From Bacteroidales bacterium (GTDB lineage: Bacteria > Bacteroidota > Bacteroidia > Bacteroidales > UBA3663): DNA of 61,803 bases. Each line of letters starts with the position of its first letter. Within the stretch, counting starts at the first letter, position 1. The notes under the pieces are model-generated. The model saw nothing but the letters and a program-made list of their open reading frames with translations, did no database searches and had not been told where the DNA came from. Below, one piece after another: positions 46,813-55,424 of this stretch. A program made the translations under genes and the position numbers. Location of the stretch: positions 1 through 61,803 of the forward strand of contig JAFZTS010000004.1 of the NCBI GenBank assembly GCA_017618715.1. The letters run 5' to 3'.

Positions 46813-46824
46813 ATAAACTCGCCG

Positions 46825-46856
46825 CAAATATACAAAGAATTTCCGACATGACGAAA
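46825..46856 (-). promoter_or_regulatory. Promoter reading into E2
   Basis: On the minus strand TTTC at 46856-46853, 20 nt, TATATTTG at 46832-46825. The predicted transcript start lies within about 10 nt of the conserved end of E2. Confidence 0.65.
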
Positions 46857-46964
46857 CAATTCTGCACTTTTTTCAAAACAGGCACAAAAAAGGAGCTGCA
46901 GCATGCTGCAACCCCTTATACATTGAGCGAAAATCCGGTATAGATTCTACAAATACTTCAAATT

Positions 46965-47375
46965 TCGGTGCAAGCACTATGTCGGCCGTTATAATGCTTC
47001 TTCTATTGTAGGAAGCATTATGTCGCGCGTCAGAGTGCTTCTTCCATCGTAGCAAGCATTATGTCGCGCGTCAGAGTGCTATTTCCGATCGTAGCGAGCA
47101 TTATGTCGGCCGTCAGAGTGCTTCTTCCAATCGTAGCAAGCATTATGTCGCGCGTCAGAGTGCTTCTTCCACCGTAGCAAGCACTATGTCGCGCGTCAGA
47201 GTGCTTCTTCCACCGTAGCAAGCATTATGTCGGCCGTCAGAGTGCTCTATCAAATCGTAGCAAGCATTATGTCGCGCTTCAGAGTGCTTCTTCCATCGTA
47301 GCAAGCACTATGTCGCGCGTCAGAGTGCTCTATCAAATCGCGGAAGCACTATGTCGGCCGACATAGTGCTATATC
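46965..47375. repeat. Tandem 41-42 bp palindromic repeats (10 units)
   Basis: The core ATGTCG recurs at 46979, 47020, 47061, 47103, 47145, 47186, 47227, 47269, 47310 and 47351 (period 41 or 42). Each unit has a 26-bp dyad of the type AGCACTATGTCG-CG/GC-...GTGCT; the last (47346-47371) is a perfect palindrome built on GTCGGCCGAC. Units are separated by about 15 bp (TCTTCCATCGTAGCA-like). Period and design match the array at 1-190. Not CRISPR: spacers are not unique. The rest of the 46857-47500 gap holds a 14-bp palindrome TGCAGCATGCTGCA near 46897 and nothing else I recognise. Confidence 0.9.
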
Positions 47376-47500
47376 CGAATTAAGATGACAATTCCTATTT
47401 TCCTATAAGCTTTCCTCGGAAAAAAGATTCTTGTTGACTGCTGTTTTCGTGTAAGATATAATGTCAATAAAGATAGAATCTTCAAGATGAGCGGACAACT

Positions 47501-48325
47501 CTATTGTAAATATGAATCAAGATCATATTCCTCCGAAACAATTTGGAAGTCGGATAGTTCTTGGTTTGCCTTGTATTTTGCCGATTCTATCACCCTCATA
47601 CTGATGCTCATTCGTTTGCCTCTGAATTTCACTTGAGGATAAGCTATATAGTAATCGGCCTTCTTTTTGAAATCGGAACAATCTAACCCATATGGAACTG
47701 ACAGAATATTCGACTGATTCTCATTAAAGTAATTCGTAGGGCAATAATCACTTACTTGGTAAATCACCACATCATCCTTTTTTGATTGTGTCTGAATGTA
47801 ATTTATGGCCTTATTTCTACATTGCTCCAGCAATGAATCAAAAAGTGTTGACATGCGGAACTCTAATTCCGGCTTCCACCCTTTCTCAAATAACCATTTA
47901 TCCTTTTCCTTATTAAAGATAAACAAAGAGAAATAGCTGTAACCATAACGGAATCCGCCTTCTGATCCAACGCTTGCACTGTGGTTCATCACAATAATGG
48001 AATCTCGTTTTATTATGATGGTAGGGGTATCGATGAAATATGTATCCTGTTTGAGATTATGAGGCCATTTTTTCCTGTGGAATATTCGCAATGAATGATA
48101 CTGCTTTTTATTTATCAAGTTTTTTGTTTGATGGTTTTCCTCGATTGCAAAACTATTGGAATTGAAAAAGGTCAGGTTTTTGGGGAATAATAGTTTGTTG
48201 CTTGGATCAAGATGTTGGCAAAAGTCAACATAAGCAATGTCAAGAATCTCGTTCAAATCCTGTTCTTGAGCTATTGCTATATTGTGGAAAGCCACAATAA
48301 AAAAGAAAAGCATGTATCGTTTCAT
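47501..48325 (-). CDS. Exported hypothetical protein
   Basis: 274 aa with a signal peptide (MKRYMLFFFIVAFHNIAIAQ). The mature part is soluble, AT-rich in coding sequence and shows no domain I recognise; many aromatic residues and VGSEGGFRYGYSYF in the middle. It lies 20 nt downstream of another exported small protein on the same strand, and the pair may form an operon driven from 48865-48896. Confidence 0.75.
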   Translation of the reverse strand: MKRYMLFFFIVAFHNIAIAQEQDLNEILDIAYVDFCQHLDPSNKLLFPKNLTFFNSNSFAIEENHQTKNLINKKQYHSLRIFHRKKWPHNLKQDTYFIDTPTIIIKRDSIIVMNHSASVGSEGGFRYGYSYFSLFIFNKEKDKWLFEKGWKPELEFRMSTLFDSLLEQCRNKAINYIQTQSKKDDVVIYQVSDYCPTNYFNENQSNILSVPYGLDCSDFKKKADYYIAYPQVKFRGKRMSISMRVIESAKYKANQELSDFQIVSEEYDLDSYLQ

Positions 48326-48345
48326 CTGTTTCCTATGGTTTGTTT

Positions 48346-48819
48346 CTACTTAGGAGGAACATCTATCCACGCCGAATCCTGACAAATTACCCAAAAAGAA
48401 TCTTCATCTCTTTTTCTTATCAAGAATTTAGCTCTTTCGCGAGGAAGGGCAAGCATTTGGGGGTGTCCTTTGTAAATAAAGATCGCACCCTTGATTTTTT
48501 GACCATAATTCACAAACCATTCATGATAATAAACTACTTTCTCTCGTTTATTTATAAGAAAAAGTCTGTCTCCAACATCATAATAATATTTTTGGACAAA
48601 TGGCCCAAAATAGTTTACTATATCTACGAGAGACCATACATTGGTAATAAAATATGCAGAATCCCATTCTTCCGGATACAGATCGGATAGGTAAATAATT
48701 GTATCGCCCCTTTTATAACATTGCTCAATTTTATAATTGATAGAACGATCACAAGATACCATAGAGAATAATGATCCTAATACGATGAAGAGTAAACCAA
48801 AAATCTTTTTTGTTTTCAT
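48346..48819 (-). CDS. Small lipoprotein, function unknown
   Basis: 157 aa from the ATG at 48819 (signal MKTKKIFGLLFIVLGSLFSMVSC, lipobox MVSC); the frame is open further upstream but those residues are not signal-like and cross the promoter. No recognised domain. AT-rich. First gene of a likely two-gene unit with the exported protein downstream. Confidence 0.75.
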   Translation of the reverse strand: MKTKKIFGLLFIVLGSLFSMVSCDRSINYKIEQCYKRGDTIIYLSDLYPEEWDSAYFITNVWSLVDIVNYFGPFVQKYYYDVGDRLFLINKREKVVYYHEWFVNYGQKIKGAIFIYKGHPQMLALPRERAKFLIRKRDEDSFWVICQDSAWIDVPPK

Positions 48820-48864
48820 AATAAACTGTTTGATAAATGTTAATGTTTGTCTTAATGACCGCTG

Positions 48865-48896
48865 CAAATATAGCCATTTTTCCCAATCGTTCCAAA
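48865..48896 (-). promoter_or_regulatory. Promoter of the small lipoprotein gene
   Basis: On the minus strand TTTG at 48896-48893, 20 nt, TATATTTG at 48872-48865. Confidence 0.8.
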
Positions 48897-49005
48897 TTTT
48901 TTCGGAAATATTTTCATTTTTCCTGCAACATTGCCATTATTTTTGCTACATCGTAATGAAAAGCAAAAAAACAAACTTCAATATTCACTCAAAAACCAAA
49001 AAAAA

Positions 49006-49689
49006 ATGAAAACTCGCGTATTCAACCTCATCATCCTCGACGAGAGTGGCTCCATGAGCTGCATCGAGCGTCAGGCCCTCACCGGTGTCAACGAAACCCT
49101 CCAGACCATCCGCCGCGCACAGGAGAAATATCCCGAGCAGGAGCAGTATGTAACCTTCGTGCCCTTCCAGACAGGCAGCATCAAGTTCGTCCGCGACTGC
49201 GAACCCATCTCGGAGGTCAAGGACCTTGAGCCCAAGGATTATAACCCAGGCACATGTACCCCTCTTTACGATGCCATTGGCCTCTCGGTCAATCATCTGA
49301 AGAAGAATGTATCGGAGAACGACTCCGTGCTGGTGACCATCATCACCGACGGTTACGAGAACGATTCGCACGAGTTCACCAGCCGTGACATCAGCCGCAT
49401 GGTCGAAGAGATGAAGTCGAAAGGTTGGCTCTTCACCTACATCGGTGCAAACCAGGATGCCATCGAAGTGGCCAAGACGATGAACATCAAGAACGCCCTG
49501 AACTTCGTGCAGGACGAAGCGGGCACACGCCGCATGTTCGAGAAGGAGCGCCGTTCGCGTGGTCGTTTCATGGATGTAATGCACAGTGCATTCTGTTGCT
49601 ATGCCCCTTCATCGAAAGAGGCGCAGGAACTGCGCCGTAACCTGGCTGATTCGGACAACTTCTTTGCCGATGATGACGACAAGGCGTAA
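49006..49689 (+). CDS. von Willebrand factor A domain protein
   Basis: 227 aa from the ATG at 49006; upstream in-frame sequence is AT-rich and noncoding. MIDAS motif DESGSM (residues about 11-16), Thr in CTPLYDAIG and Asp in ITDGYEN complete the metal site. No signal peptide, so probably cytoplasmic. Such stand-alone vWA proteins usually mediate protein binding; the partner is unknown, and no MoxR ATPase is adjacent. A TATTTTTG box at 48938-48945 may be its -7 element. Confidence 0.88.
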   Translation: MKTRVFNLIILDESGSMSCIERQALTGVNETLQTIRRAQEKYPEQEQYVTFVPFQTGSIKFVRDCEPISEVKDLEPKDYNPGTCTPLYDAIGLSVNHLKKNVSENDSVLVTIITDGYENDSHEFTSRDISRMVEEMKSKGWLFTYIGANQDAIEVAKTMNIKNALNFVQDEAGTRRMFEKERRSRGRFMDVMHSAFCCYAPSSKEAQELRRNLADSDNFFADDDDKA

Positions 49690-49727
49690 AGGATTTGGTT
49701 GATAACCAGGAATGGAGAACAATGATA

Positions 49728-49762
49728 ACGGGAGCACCCGACTTGGGTGACTCCCGTTATTC
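49728..49762. terminator. Bidirectional terminator
   Basis: ACGGGAGCACCC hairpin with GGGTGACTCCCGT, between the convergent vWA and DUF2167 genes. Confidence 0.85.
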
Positions 49763-49767
49763 TTTAT

Positions 49768-50682
49768 TCAAGACTTTTTCGAACTGAATATTTTTTTAAC
49801 ACAGGCAGCTATACCTACAACGCCTACGGCAATGATTTTCCAGAACTTCAATAGCAAAACCCCAATCTTTGCCAACAAACCAGATTTAGCGAGAATGCTA
49901 CCTGCAACTAATCCTCCAATTGTCCAGTCGGAAATCTTGTCTCGTTTTTCATCGAAGTCGGCATAAGCATAACCTTTGTCAAAACGAATACTCTTAACCA
50001 TCGAAGATTCATTAACTGAAACTTCATCAATGGTTTCCGGATCTGGATCGACTACCGCATTGACGGAAACATATCCATCCTTACCAAGAATTCGCATATC
50101 ATAATTGACTGTCTCTCCATGTTGGAATGCCAACGTTCTTGCCCAAACCAACGCATGGTTCACCGAGTCATAATGAGGAGGGACTGCCCATCCAATTAAC
50201 TCACATCTGTGTTCCTCAGGAAGAGACTTGTTATCATCTTTGAAATCCTCTTTCAATTGCTCCAACAATTCATCATAATCGATACTTTTTGCATCATTGT
50301 CCCTTATGTACCCGCAATTATCATACGAGATAACATAAGCCACGCATATCTGATAAAAAAACTCATTTTCACTGGGTACAAGGACTCCTAACAGATCGTC
50401 AAGAACACTTTCAGAATTATCCCAATAATCAATCAACAAGTTCTTTGCTTGTGCCTTATCAAGATATACTAATCCTTCTGGAACATCAATCTGCGCGTGG
50501 CATTCAGGAAGGGATATTTGTCCAGTCTGTCCATTTACGACATCTTGCTTAAGAATATCGAGGTCTTCTGTAGAAAGGCCACCGGAAAGCATTTCCTCAT
50601 CCGATGTACTTTTGAAAGAACATAGCATCAACCAAAATGATGCCACTAAAAGAGTAGATAGAATAATTGATGATTTACGCAT
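49768..50682 (-). CDS. DUF2167 family membrane-anchored protein
   Basis: 304 aa. N-terminal signal or anchor (about 1-22), an extracytoplasmic domain with WAVPPHYDSVNHALVWA and NYDMRILGKDGYVSV, which match DUF2167 (YihI-type membrane proteins of unknown role), and a C-terminal membrane segment (about 250-290) followed by lysines. AT-rich. Two tandem TATCTTTG boxes precede it (50739-50746 and 50763-50770). Confidence 0.85.
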   Translation of the reverse strand: MRKSSIILSTLLVASFWLMLCSFKSTSDEEMLSGGLSTEDLDILKQDVVNGQTGQISLPECHAQIDVPEGLVYLDKAQAKNLLIDYWDNSESVLDDLLGVLVPSENEFFYQICVAYVISYDNCGYIRDNDAKSIDYDELLEQLKEDFKDDNKSLPEEHRCELIGWAVPPHYDSVNHALVWARTLAFQHGETVNYDMRILGKDGYVSVNAVVDPDPETIDEVSVNESSMVKSIRFDKGYAYADFDEKRDKISDWTIGGLVAGSILAKSGLLAKIGVLLLKFWKIIAVGVVGIAACVKKIFSSKKS

Positions 50683-50762
50683 AACAATAGAATTCTACAA
50701 ATCATTTATTAGTTGCCAGATTATCATTCGCTGTTATACAAAGATAACACTGAATTGGTGCG

Positions 50763-50794
50763 CAAAGATAATCGATTTTGGACGATTCTCCAAA
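50763..50794 (-). promoter_or_regulatory. Promoter of the DUF2167 gene
   Basis: On the minus strand TTTG at 50794-50791, 20 nt, TATCTTTG at 50770-50763. A second TATCTTTG at 50746-50739 could be an alternative -7 box. Confidence 0.75.
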
Positions 50795-50848
50795 TATTTT
50801 ATGAAAAAAATTGTTTTTGGAGAAAAAATGTCGTTGTTGTGATTACTT

Positions 50849-51943
50849 TTATTGTTGTATGAAGGACTTGAAGCTCGAAACGAAGTTTTCGATGAAGGTC
50901 TCCCTGCGCTCCAAGCGAGACTCTTCCAACGAACGCATACAGTGAGAATCCTTTTTGCTGGGCTTGAAAATCTTTTCGAAAAGACTTCCACCGGAAGCAG
51001 GTTCAAAGTCAAACCTGTGGACTGCACTCCTACTAAACTGACTCTCGAATACTTCCTCATTCTCAGCCGACGGCTCGATAGAATAGCAGACATGCTCCTC
51101 TTTCCGCAACCTTGCCTCCAGCAGGTTGTCATACTGCGGCAACTGGCGTTCGGCAGCAGTCACCAAACTATCGACGATACCGTCCAGTGTATCCTCATTG
51201 ACACGACAGATACTATCGACCAACAGAAGGTTGTTGGCATCGAGTTTGGCAATTTCATCACGGTTCATCTCGGTCATCAGCCGCTGCACCTCTTTGCAGC
51301 ATCGACTGACGCGCGAACGGAAGGTGGTGTACTTCATACCGAGGGCCTGGGCGGTCTCCTCATCGCTGAGCTCGTCTCTTAGATTGAATGATTTAGTCAC
51401 CTTCTTCTTCATGCTGCGGAAGAAGATGTAACGATCCTCAATCGACCCGAACTGGTTGTACCATGCCAGGCTGAAAGCGATGCGCGTAAGTTCGATCTGC
51501 GGCTCGTTGAGGTGTTCATATTTCTGTTCCTGAAGATAGGCGGGCAGGGCTTCGTCGAGTTTCACCAATGCGCGTCGCTCGCTGCCAATGAACTGCTTGA
51601 AGCAACGCTGCATCCAAGCATCGACCTTGGTGTTGTCGGTGATGGTCTGCAAATAATAGTACTGGGTAGGTCCCGCCACATAGTCGGGATGTCCCTCATA
51701 GAGGTAAATGTAGAAGTCGGAGAGGTAGTCGTCGAAAGTCTTGAACGCATCGACGTGGACATCGTCACTGCACTGGTTATAGCAGAGCTGCAGTTTGTCG
51801 TGCAAGCGCACCGAGAGGAAGTACCAGAGTGCAACGGTGCTCTCGTTGTTGCAAAGCAGGATGGCCGACAGCAGTTGCGCCGAGGTCATGCCCTCATAAC
51901 GCATCATCTGCTTGGATAATATGATTGGTTTCCTTGTTTCCAT
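50849..51943 (-). CDS. Sigma-like helix-turn-helix protein, function unknown
   Basis: 364 aa from the ATG at 51943, preceded by AGGAG at a suitable distance; an upstream TTG start at 51976 is less likely. A helical N-terminal two-thirds (about 1-180) ends in a region like sigma-70 domain 4: LSDEETAQALGMKYTTFRSRVSRC (about 195-225). The spacing recalls ECF sigma factors, but the domain-2 region is not clearly recognisable. The C-terminal 130 residues are unknown. Cotranscribed with the 60-aa basic protein upstream. Confidence 0.6.
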   Translation of the reverse strand: METRKPIILSKQMMRYEGMTSAQLLSAILLCNNESTVALWYFLSVRLHDKLQLCYNQCSDDVHVDAFKTFDDYLSDFYIYLYEGHPDYVAGPTQYYYLQTITDNTKVDAWMQRCFKQFIGSERRALVKLDEALPAYLQEQKYEHLNEPQIELTRIAFSLAWYNQFGSIEDRYIFFRSMKKKVTKSFNLRDELSDEETAQALGMKYTTFRSRVSRCCKEVQRLMTEMNRDEIAKLDANNLLLVDSICRVNEDTLDGIVDSLVTAAERQLPQYDNLLEARLRKEEHVCYSIEPSAENEEVFESQFSRSAVHRFDFEPASGGSLFEKIFKPSKKDSHCMRSLEESRLERRETFIENFVSSFKSFIQQ

Positions 51944-51994
51944 GATTCGTTTCTCCTTCTCAAACCATTGTGCCAAATTGTTAATTATTTATTG

Positions 51995-52177
51995 TTAATT
52001 GTTATTTCTTTTATGTTTCTCTTTGCGGGTGTAGAGCTTCTTCGAGCGGTGCACCTTGTCCTTGGTATGGAAGCCAGGGCCCAAGAGTTGTTGCTCGGCT
52101 TCGCGATTGGCCTTCTTCATGGCCTTCACGAAGTCGTCGATGGTGATTCGCGTTTTGCTTTTCTTGATTCGTTTCAT
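51995..52177 (-). CDS. 60-aa basic protein
   Basis: 60 aa from the ATG at 52177, strongly basic (begins MKRIKKSKTR, ends HKRNNN), no membrane segment. It sits just upstream of the sigma-like gene on the same strand, so probably one operon from the promoter at 52251-52282. Possibly nucleic-acid binding by charge; otherwise unknown. Confidence 0.6.
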   Translation of the reverse strand: MKRIKKSKTRITIDDFVKAMKKANREAEQQLLGPGFHTKDKVHRSKKLYTRKEKHKRNNN

Positions 52178-52250
52178 GAGGTCTCCTATTCGTATGTTTT
52201 GAGTGTAGAGTTTAGAGCTTTGAGCATTGAGCTTTGTGTTTATTGGGGTG

Positions 52251-52282
52251 CAAAGATACACATAATTGTTGAAAGTTCCAAA
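52251..52282 (-). promoter_or_regulatory. Promoter of the 60-aa / sigma-like operon
   Basis: On the minus strand TTTG at 52282-52279, 20 nt, TATCTTTG at 52258-52251. Confidence 0.8.
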
Positions 52283-52328
52283 TTTTGGGACAATTATTCC
52301 GTTGTTGTTTCGTTTTTCGGCACAGAAA

Positions 52329-52360
52329 CTTGGATTTACTGATTCTTCTTCGTATCTTTG
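52329..52360 (+). promoter_or_regulatory. Promoter of the 190-aa hypothetical gene
   Basis: CTTG at 52329-52332, 20 nt, TATCTTTG at 52353-52360, divergent from the promoter at 52251-52282. Confidence 0.7.
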
Positions 52361-52379
52361 TGCCCCAAAACATGAGACA

Positions 52380-52952
52380 ATGCAGACTGGAGAATGTTAC
52401 GTCAACCGCTTCGATCCAAGCAAAGTTTACAAGGTGCTGGACATCCGCGACACGAAGCTCTACGCCGAACAGTGCTTCTGCCGACCTGATGGCATGGAGG
52501 TGAGCGGCTTCTCTTCGTCGATGGCCTATCGCCTCAAGGATCCACTGATACGGCCAGAGACCTACGAGCGTATCAAACAGCAGATTGAAGAGGCTTTGCA
52601 GCTGTGCGTCCATCTTGTCAAAGAAGCTGACACCTCTCCCCTCCTTCCCTCGTTCGACTCCTTCGGCGAATGTGACGCTGCGCCACAAGCCGGCGACTAC
52701 ATCGTGGCCTATTACGACGAGATGACCACCCTTTTCCACGTCACGAGCTGCAATGGCAACAAGGTCTCGGGTGAATATTTCCAAATCGACTCCACATACG
52801 TCGAACACGACAGGGCACGAGCTTTCGACTTGCCCGACCGCGTCATGCTGACCAGCGAAACCATCTTCGCCAAGATTCCCAAGGTAATGCAGATAACCGA
52901 GTCGGTGGTCAAAGCCTTGATAAAAGGGGATCTGGAAATGAATAACAAATAA
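52380..52952 (+). CDS. Hypothetical cytoplasmic protein
   Basis: 190 aa from the ATG at 52380, 20 nt after the -7 box; the upstream in-frame sequence covers the promoter. It is soluble and mixed alpha/beta, with no motif I recognise (starts MQTGECYVNRFDPSKVY). Not obviously linked to nusB, which has its own promoter 145 nt downstream. Confidence 0.7.
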   Translation: MQTGECYVNRFDPSKVYKVLDIRDTKLYAEQCFCRPDGMEVSGFSSSMAYRLKDPLIRPETYERIKQQIEEALQLCVHLVKEADTSPLLPSFDSFGECDAAPQAGDYIVAYYDEMTTLFHVTSCNGNKVSGEYFQIDSTYVEHDRARAFDLPDRVMLTSETIFAKIPKVMQITESVVKALIKGDLEMNNK

Positions 52953-53041
52953 AAAACAATACAAATTGTTTTGTCTAATCGTTATATCGTTATTACGACA
53001 TTTATATATTGTACCATTTCTTTATTTTTTTGCACCATTAT

Positions 53042-53073
53042 TTGGCCACATAGAAAAAAATATGTATCTTTGC
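53042..53073 (+). promoter_or_regulatory. Promoter of the nusB operon
   Basis: TTTG at 53042-53045, 20 nt, TATCTTTG at 53066-53073, 25 nt before the nusB start. Confidence 0.85.
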
Positions 53074-53097
53074 GCCGATTTTTAAGGATAAACTAAA

Positions 53098-54018
53098 ATG
53101 ATCAACAGACTACTTATACGTATCAAGACCGTGCAGCTCGTTTACGCCTGCGTACAAAGCCAGGAGCGCCTCTATGCCGACGAGAAACTGCGCGAGTCAC
53201 TCGAAGCCACCCAAAAGCTATATAATTACCTGCTCGCCCTCATCGTAAAGGTTACCGATTATCGGCGCAAGCAGATATTGGCTGCCAAGGGCAAATTCCT
53301 GCCCACCGAGGAAGATTTGAATCCAAACACCCGCTTTGTGGATAACAAACTGGCACGGATGATTTCCGAGAAGAGCGAGGCTGTAGATTTTTGCGAACGT
53401 GAAGGGCTCACCAGCGATTTCGACACCGAGCTTTACCGCTCCATACTGGAGGCTATCGGGCAGACCGAGAGCTTTGAACAGTATATGACCCAGCGTGAGA
53501 CACCGACCTTCAACGAAGACAAGGAGCTTTGGCTCGAGATTCTGACCACTATCATCCCGCAATGCGATAAGCTCGACGAGGTGCTCGAGGAGCGTGATAT
53601 CTACTGGAACGACGACCTGACCACCGTCCTGAACACTTTGACGCGCATAATCAAGCGCCTCAAAGCCGACGACGAGATGATTCCTGCCGGCAAGCTCTTC
53701 CAAAACGCCGAAGACGAGACGTTCGCCCTCGAACTCTTCCACCACACCCTCGAAGACTTCTACGACAACGTGAAGCTCATCGACGCCATCACTCCCAACT
53801 GGGAGGCCGAACGCATCGCCATGATGGATAAGGTGATCATGTCGTGCGCCCTGACCGAGATTCGTCACTTTACCGACATCCCCGTCGCCGTTTCGATGAA
53901 CGAATATCTCGAACTCGAGAAGCACTACAGTTCGGCCAAATCGGCCAGCTTCGCCAATGGCGTCATCGACAAGATCGTCAAGCAGTGGCGCGCCGACGGC
54001 GTGATTTTCAAGAAATGA
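53098..54018 (+). CDS. nusB: Transcription antitermination factor NusB (long Bacteroidota form)
   Basis: 306 aa. The C-terminal 120 residues carry the NusB fold (AERIAMMDKVIMSCALTEIRHFTDIPVAVSMNEYLELEKHYSS and a terminal FANGVIDKI). The N-terminal half is an extension absent from the 140-aa proteobacterial NusB but normal in Bacteroidota. NusB with NusE binds boxA RNA to prevent rRNA transcript termination. First gene of an operon with yajC, ybbR and coaE. Confidence 0.92.
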   Translation: MINRLLIRIKTVQLVYACVQSQERLYADEKLRESLEATQKLYNYLLALIVKVTDYRRKQILAAKGKFLPTEEDLNPNTRFVDNKLARMISEKSEAVDFCEREGLTSDFDTELYRSILEAIGQTESFEQYMTQRETPTFNEDKELWLEILTTIIPQCDKLDEVLEERDIYWNDDLTTVLNTLTRIIKRLKADDEMIPAGKLFQNAEDETFALELFHHTLEDFYDNVKLIDAITPNWEAERIAMMDKVIMSCALTEIRHFTDIPVAVSMNEYLELEKHYSSAKSASFANGVIDKIVKQWRADGVIFKK

Positions 54019-54046
54019 AAGAAACAAACAAATAATTCAAATAATT

Positions 54047-54403
54047 ATGCTTAACACCATCCTACTCCAGGCCGCAGGAGGCGGCAGTCCTTACAGCTCG
54101 TTGATTTTCATCGTGCTGATTATCGCAGTGTTCTACTTCTTTATGATTCGTCCGCAGCAGCAACAGCAGAAGAGACTGCGCGAAGAGCGCAACAACATGA
54201 AGAAGGGCGACTATGTAATCACCACCGGCGGCCTCTATGGCAAGATTGAGGGTGTAAAGATGTCTCAGCCCGACAAGAAGGGTGTTGCCCAAGTCGAGAG
54301 CTTCATCATCAGCCTCAAGCCTGACTACACGGTGACGGTTATGGTCAGCAAAGAGTGCGTCTTCAAGGACCTCAATGACGTAACTTCGACACAACAGAAG
54401 TAA
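54047..54403 (+). CDS. yajC: Preprotein translocase subunit YajC
   Basis: 118 aa. One membrane segment (about 18-38, SLIFIVLIIAVFYFFMI) is followed by RPQQQQQKRLREERNNMKKGDYVITTGGLYG, the YajC hallmark. It associates with SecDF-SecYEG at the inner membrane. 28 nt after nusB; the next gene begins 1 nt after its stop. Confidence 0.95.
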   Translation: MLNTILLQAAGGGSPYSSLIFIVLIIAVFYFFMIRPQQQQQKRLREERNNMKKGDYVITTGGLYGKIEGVKMSQPDKKGVAQVESFIISLKPDYTVTVMVSKECVFKDLNDVTSTQQK

Positions 54404-54404
54404 C

Positions 54405-55424
54405 ATGGCCCAGACAAGGCGACATAGCGACAAGGACAAACATCCGTCAACGTTCTTCCGAAAAGTCAACATCCTCATCCGTCGTCTGCGACGGGGTGAG
54501 GTGGGGACTTTTCTGCTTTTTGTTGCCATAGCCTTCTTCTTCTGGACTGTCCAAACCGCACGCAAAGAGTCGGCCAAGGACTTCATTGTGAAGTTTTACG
54601 TCGAGGACCAGCCCCAGGACTGGGTGTTCACCACCCACGTGCCTCAGGAACTCAAGGTTACCATCTCCGACACTAATTCGCGACTGTCGAACTACCAGCT
54701 TAACAACCGATTGGATTCCCTCGGCGTTAATTTTGAACGTTATGCCGACGTGCAGGGCAACTTCCGTATTTCGGCGGCCGAATTGCAGTCGCTGCTGATG
54801 GAAGGTCTTGAGAGCAGCACGCGCGTCGTAGCCATTTCACCGACGCTCATCGATGCACGCTTTGCACAAACCGAGGGACGAAAGTTTCCCGTAAAGGTGA
54901 GCGGTACCTACGATGTTGCCCCTAACCACCGCATGCGTCCATTCATCATCGAGCCCGACTCGATCATCATCAATGCGCCAGCTGCCGTGCTCGACACCAT
55001 GAAGATGGTTTATGCCGTCAGCAAAGGCATGCAGAACATGACCGATACCCTTGAGGAAGTGCTCTCCCTCGAACTGCCCATTGGCGTGAAGGCTACTCCC
55101 GCGAAAGTGAAAGTGATGATCCCTGTGGCCCAATTTGTCGAGAAGACGATGGGACAAGTGGAGGTGCAGGTGCTTAATGAACCGGGCAATCGTCATCTCA
55201 TCATCTTCCCCTATTCGGTTGACCTGACCTGCTTGGTTGATTTCGAGCATTACCGCGACATCACACCCGAAGACTTCCTCGTTGCTGTCAACTACGACAG
55301 CATACAGGGACAAGACCGACAGGGCAAACTGCCCATCACGGTGCGATATATCGGACCGCCGGAAATTGTTACCAATGTGCAAATCACACCCAAGACGGCC
55401 GAATATGTCGTCGAAAAGAGATGA
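54405..55424 (+). CDS. ybbR: YbbR-domain protein
   Basis: 339 aa. An N-terminal basic region and one membrane segment (about 37-55, FLLFVAIAFFFWTVQTA) precede several YbbR-like beta repeats facing the periplasm. In Firmicutes YbbR/CdaR regulates the diadenylate cyclase CdaA; no cyclase gene is present here. Overlaps coaE by 4 nt (ATGA). Confidence 0.85.
   Translation: MAQTRRHSDKDKHPSTFFRKVNILIRRLRRGEVGTFLLFVAIAFFFWTVQTARKESAKDFIVKFYVEDQPQDWVFTTHVPQELKVTISDTNSRLSNYQLNNRLDSLGVNFERYADVQGNFRISAAELQSLLMEGLESSTRVVAISPTLIDARFAQTEGRKFPVKVSGTYDVAPNHRMRPFIIEPDSIIINAPAAVLDTMKMVYAVSKGMQNMTDTLEEVLSLELPIGVKATPAKVKVMIPVAQFVEKTMGQVEVQVLNEPGNRHLIIFPYSVDLTCLVDFEHYRDITPEDFLVAVNYDSIQGQDRQGKLPITVRYIGPPEIVTNVQITPKTAEYVVEKR

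Noticed and set aside
46422..46815. Twin elements as an invertible promoter switch or insertion sequence
   Set aside because: No recombinase or transposase gene is near, the central 70 bp lacks a good promoter, and the repeats are too diverged for recent inversion; kept only as an alternative.
46422..46815. Twin elements as tmRNA, RNase P RNA or 6S RNA
   Set aside because: None of the conserved core motifs of those RNAs was seen.
46965..47375. Possible CRISPR array
   Set aside because: The period is 41-42 bp, but both the dyads and the intervals between them are near-identical; there are no unique spacers and no cas genes.
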